In this document: positions 5,854 through 7,772 of the stretch, in pieces
Numbering within the stretch: position 1 is the first letter of the stretch
Layout: the number at the start of each line of letters is the position of its first letter
Assembly (NCBI GenBank): GCA_003564735.1
Contig: PXEK01000131.1
Location: forward strand, 1 to 7,772
Reading direction: 5' to 3'
Source: Cryomorphaceae bacterium
GTDB lineage: Bacteria; Bacteroidota; Bacteroidia; Flavobacteriales_G; Salibacteraceae
Length of the DNA stretch: 7,772 bases
The notes under the pieces: model-generated
The model's input: only the letters and a program-made list of their open reading frames with translations
Databases searched by the model: none
Told to the model about the DNA's origin: nothing
Program-made: the position numbers and the translations under genes

Positions 5854-7128
5854 TTATTTTTTGTAGGTTGCCGTTAAGTACTGCATGGCAGCTAATTGAG
5901 TAAAATAATTTTTCCGTGCGTCAATCTCCAGCTCGTTGTAACGCAAAAGCTCACGCCGCACCTCCAACAATTGCGTATAATCACTGCCCGTGTTGCTGAA
6001 TTTCACGGTCAGCAGCTCCATCACCTTCTCGGTTTCGCGCACCTGACGCTCATACAAATCGAGGTACGTTCTGCTTTTATTGAGCTCAAATGTGGTTCTG
6101 TTTTGGTCAGAACCCAAACCAAACTCCGCGGCAGCCATCTCATCTTGGTATGATTCTGCCAAAAGCTGCTGCTCCCTAACGGCTGATTTCACGCGCTTGC
6201 GGTAAATAGGAAGGCTGAGCGATACCATCGGCATGATTACATTTCGGCCATTGTCTTTTAAATCGGGCATATCCGGGCGCTCGCTCAACCACACATAGTC
6301 CAACCCTAAACCGATGTTGGGTTTACCGCTTTTTTGAGCCGACTCCACAGCGGCATTGGCGGCATTCCGTCGCATTTCAGCCGCTTTCACCGTGGGGTGC
6401 TCGCCTTTTGTGGGTTCAGTAGTAACTTCGGGCATTTCTTCGGGGAAAAAGGCTCTAACTTCTCTTATTTCCTCGCGGTGCATCGCCTTGTTGAGGATGT
6501 ACAAATCGGTTTGTCGCTGTTCTCTCAACAGTTTGAGGTCGGTCCGGGCCTGTTCAATCGCAATTTCGAGTCGGAGCACATCCGTAAGCGATGAGCGGTC
6601 GTTACTAAAGTTGGTTTCCGTAATATTCTTGATGGAGTGCAACAGCTTGATGTTTTCCTCACTCACTAAAATACGCTCATCCGTAGCTGCCAAAATATAG
6701 TAAGCTTCGGCCACCTCGGTAAAAATGCGATTGCGCAAATCCACAAACTCGGCGTACTGCGCCTCAGCCTGATACGCCGCCGCTTTTTTATCGGTTTTCA
6801 ACTTTCCGAACCACGGAAACTGTTGCGCCAACGAAACTCCCGCGCGCTGCGCCCCTACCCGTGTTTCGATAGGGGAAATGAAATACTTGAATGAAAATGT
6901 GGGGTCGGGAAGTACGCCCGAGCCCTCGGCGCGCTGCACAGAGGCCTCAAACCTGTGATAAGCCGCTTGAAGCGAGTGATGCTGCTCGGCAGCTTCTTTT
7001 TGAAGGTCTTCCAAAGGTTGAGCCTTAACGGAATTCCACGGGCCGGAAACCAACAACATCAGCGTACACAGCGTAGCGCAAAGGTTTGGGGTTCTGACCA
7101 AAAACATTTTAAACGGTTGATGTATCAT
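5854..7128 (-). CDS. cusC: CusC/TolC-type outer-membrane efflux protein
   Basis: The product is 424 residues, in the normal range for the outer-membrane efflux protein (OEP) family. A signal peptide is visible: basic start, hydrophobic stretch at about 17-29 and a probable signal peptidase I site after Ala36 (SVKA-QP). There is no lipobox, unlike E. coli CusC, which is a lipoprotein. Two OEP repeats follow, about 40-215 and 245-424. Each has long amphipathic helices and a strand region; the family-like QQFPWFGKLKTDK is at 102-114 and its counterpart SLPIYRKRVKSA at 305-316. Role: it forms a trimeric beta-barrel and alpha-barrel exit duct for the CusA-CusB pump. The ATG at 7126-7128 lies 3 bp after the cusA stop, which suggests coupled translation; Met8 is a possible alternative start. 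The substrate is inferred from the neighbours, since the OEP family alone does not show it. Confidence 0.92.
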   Translation of the reverse strand: MIHQPFKMFLVRTPNLCATLCTLMLLVSGPWNSVKAQPLEDLQKEAAEQHHSLQAAYHRFEASVQRAEGSGVLPDPTFSFKYFISPIETRVGAQRAGVSLAQQFPWFGKLKTDKKAAAYQAEAQYAEFVDLRNRIFTEVAEAYYILAATDERILVSEENIKLLHSIKNITETNFSNDRSSLTDVLRLEIAIEQARTDLKLLREQRQTDLYILNKAMHREEIREVRAFFPEEMPEVTTEPTKGEHPTVKAAEMRRNAANAAVESAQKSGKPNIGLGLDYVWLSERPDMPDLKDNGRNVIMPMVSLSLPIYRKRVKSAVREQQLLAESYQDEMAAAEFGLGSDQNRTTFELNKSRTYLDLYERQVRETEKVMELLTVKFSNTGSDYTQLLEVRRELLRYNELEIDARKNYFTQLAAMQYLTATYKK

Positions 7129-7131
7129 AAT

Positions 7132-7772
7132 CTATTGTTTTGCTTTGTTTTTCAGTTTGATTTGTTCTATAATTTCGTATAAAACGGGCACGGTAAACCA
7201 GCTCACCGAGGCTACGATCATACCACCGAATGCGGGAATGGCCATAGGTATCATGATATCTGCACCGCGACCCGTGGATGTGATGACGGGCAGCAATGCA
7301 ATGAGCGTGGTGGCCGAGGTTATGGCCGCCGGTCTGATGCGTTTTAAGGCTCCTTTCACTACCGCCTCCCGAACATCCCTGCTGTTTTTAAATTTACTTT
7401 TCTTAAATGTTTGATTTAAGTAAGTAGCCATAAGTACTCCATCATCAGTAGCTATACCAAATAGCGCAATGAAGCCAACCCAAACGGCCACACTTAGATT
7501 TACCGTGGTGATATTGAACAGTTGTCGCTGATTTTGACCAAAGAGCGAGAAGTCCATAAACCCGTGCATTCCATACAGCCAAATGAGGATAAAGCCGCCG
7601 CTAAAGGCTACGGCAACGCCCGTAAATACCATGAGGGATACGGGAACGGAGCGGAATTGCAAGTACAAAATGATGAAAATGATGATAAGGACCGCGGGCA
7701 CTACGTAGGATAGGCGTTCCTCGGCGCGAACTTGGTTTTCGTAATTGCCCGAAAAGTTGAAACTTATGCCGG
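7132..7772 (-). CDS. cusA: CusA/CzcA-type heavy-metal RND pump, C-terminal part (cut by window edge)
   Basis: Only the last 212 residues are in the window. The frame stays open to position 7772, so the gene begins outside; the GTG at 7699-7701 is an internal Val codon, not the start. The fragment begins in the last periplasmic segment (GISFNFSGNYENQVRAEERL) and continues through the last group of membrane helices: about 22-38 (VVPAVLIIIFIILYLQF), 44-67, 92-118 (with GFIALFGIATDDGVLMATYL), 146-162 and 174-200. It ends in a basic tail. Role: an inner-membrane proton-driven pump of the HME-RND class that exports Cu+/Ag+ or divalent metals through CusB and CusC. The TDDG motif is at 108-111. A segment of about 20 residues (YGMHGFMDFSLFGQNQRQLF, 66-85) lies before NLSVAV and is absent from E. 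coli CusA as I recall it. The adaptor's HMBD and DUF3347 domains favour copper/silver over zinc/cobalt, but this is inference. Confidence 0.92.
   Translation of the reverse strand, partial: GISFNFSGNYENQVRAEERLSYVVPAVLIIIFIILYLQFRSVPVSLMVFTGVAVAFSGGFILIWLYGMHGFMDFSLFGQNQRQLFNITTVNLSVAVWVGFIALFGIATDDGVLMATYLNQTFKKSKFKNSRDVREAVVKGALKRIRPAAITSATTLIALLPVITSTGRGADIMIPMAIPAFGGMIVASVSWFTVPVLYEIIEQIKLKNKAKQ

Noticed and set aside
7699..7701. GTG as the start of a short 189-residue membrane protein
   Set aside because: The frame is open upstream to the window edge and the upstream residues match the CusA periplasmic segment, so the GTG is an internal Val codon.

Overview
The window looks like chromosomal DNA from a member of the Bacteroidota. 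The evidence is the protein families: a short HPF/RaiA protein of the Bacteroidota type, a MoxR ATPase fused end to end with a DUF58 gene, and a CusA/CusC/CusB metal efflux set whose adaptor carries the heavy-metal-binding and DUF3347 domains and whose pump carries the 'GIATDDG' motif. An exact match to the Bacteroidota -7 promoter box (TAnnTTTG) lies in front of the HPF gene. I cannot name the genus from the sequence.

Layout. Positions 1-1023 hold no convincing gene. A long imperfect hairpin sits at 10-59. It is followed by an array of nine degenerate, GC-rich repeat units (110-652) set in AT-rich spacers, and the spacers themselves recur in a few classes. Positions 653-1023 are AT-rich and hold the probable HPF promoter. 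The HPF gene is at 1024-1347 on the + strand. A 308-bp convergent intergenic region follows, with a probable terminator at 1420-1478. Everything from 1656 to the right edge is on the - strand and is transcribed right to left: cusA (cut by the window edge), cusC, cusB, then a MoxR-family ATPase and a DUF58 protein. The gaps are 3 bp (cusA/cusC), 5 bp (cusC/cusB), 89 bp (cusB/moxR) and 0 bp (moxR/DUF58).

How the genes work together. CusA (inner-membrane RND pump), CusB (periplasmic adaptor with metal-binding ends) and CusC (outer-membrane channel) should form one tripartite pump exporting Cu+/Ag+ or a similar heavy metal. The MoxR AAA+ ATPase and the membrane-anchored DUF58 protein are a standard chaperone/partner pair; in this window they stand without the other genes that usually surround them. 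HPF is an unrelated ribosome-hibernation factor.

The part least explained by known genes is the left-hand repeat array. It is not a CRISPR, it is not translated in a consistent frame, and it has a modular, shuffled architecture that deserves a genome-wide look. I found no clear new defence or metabolic system.
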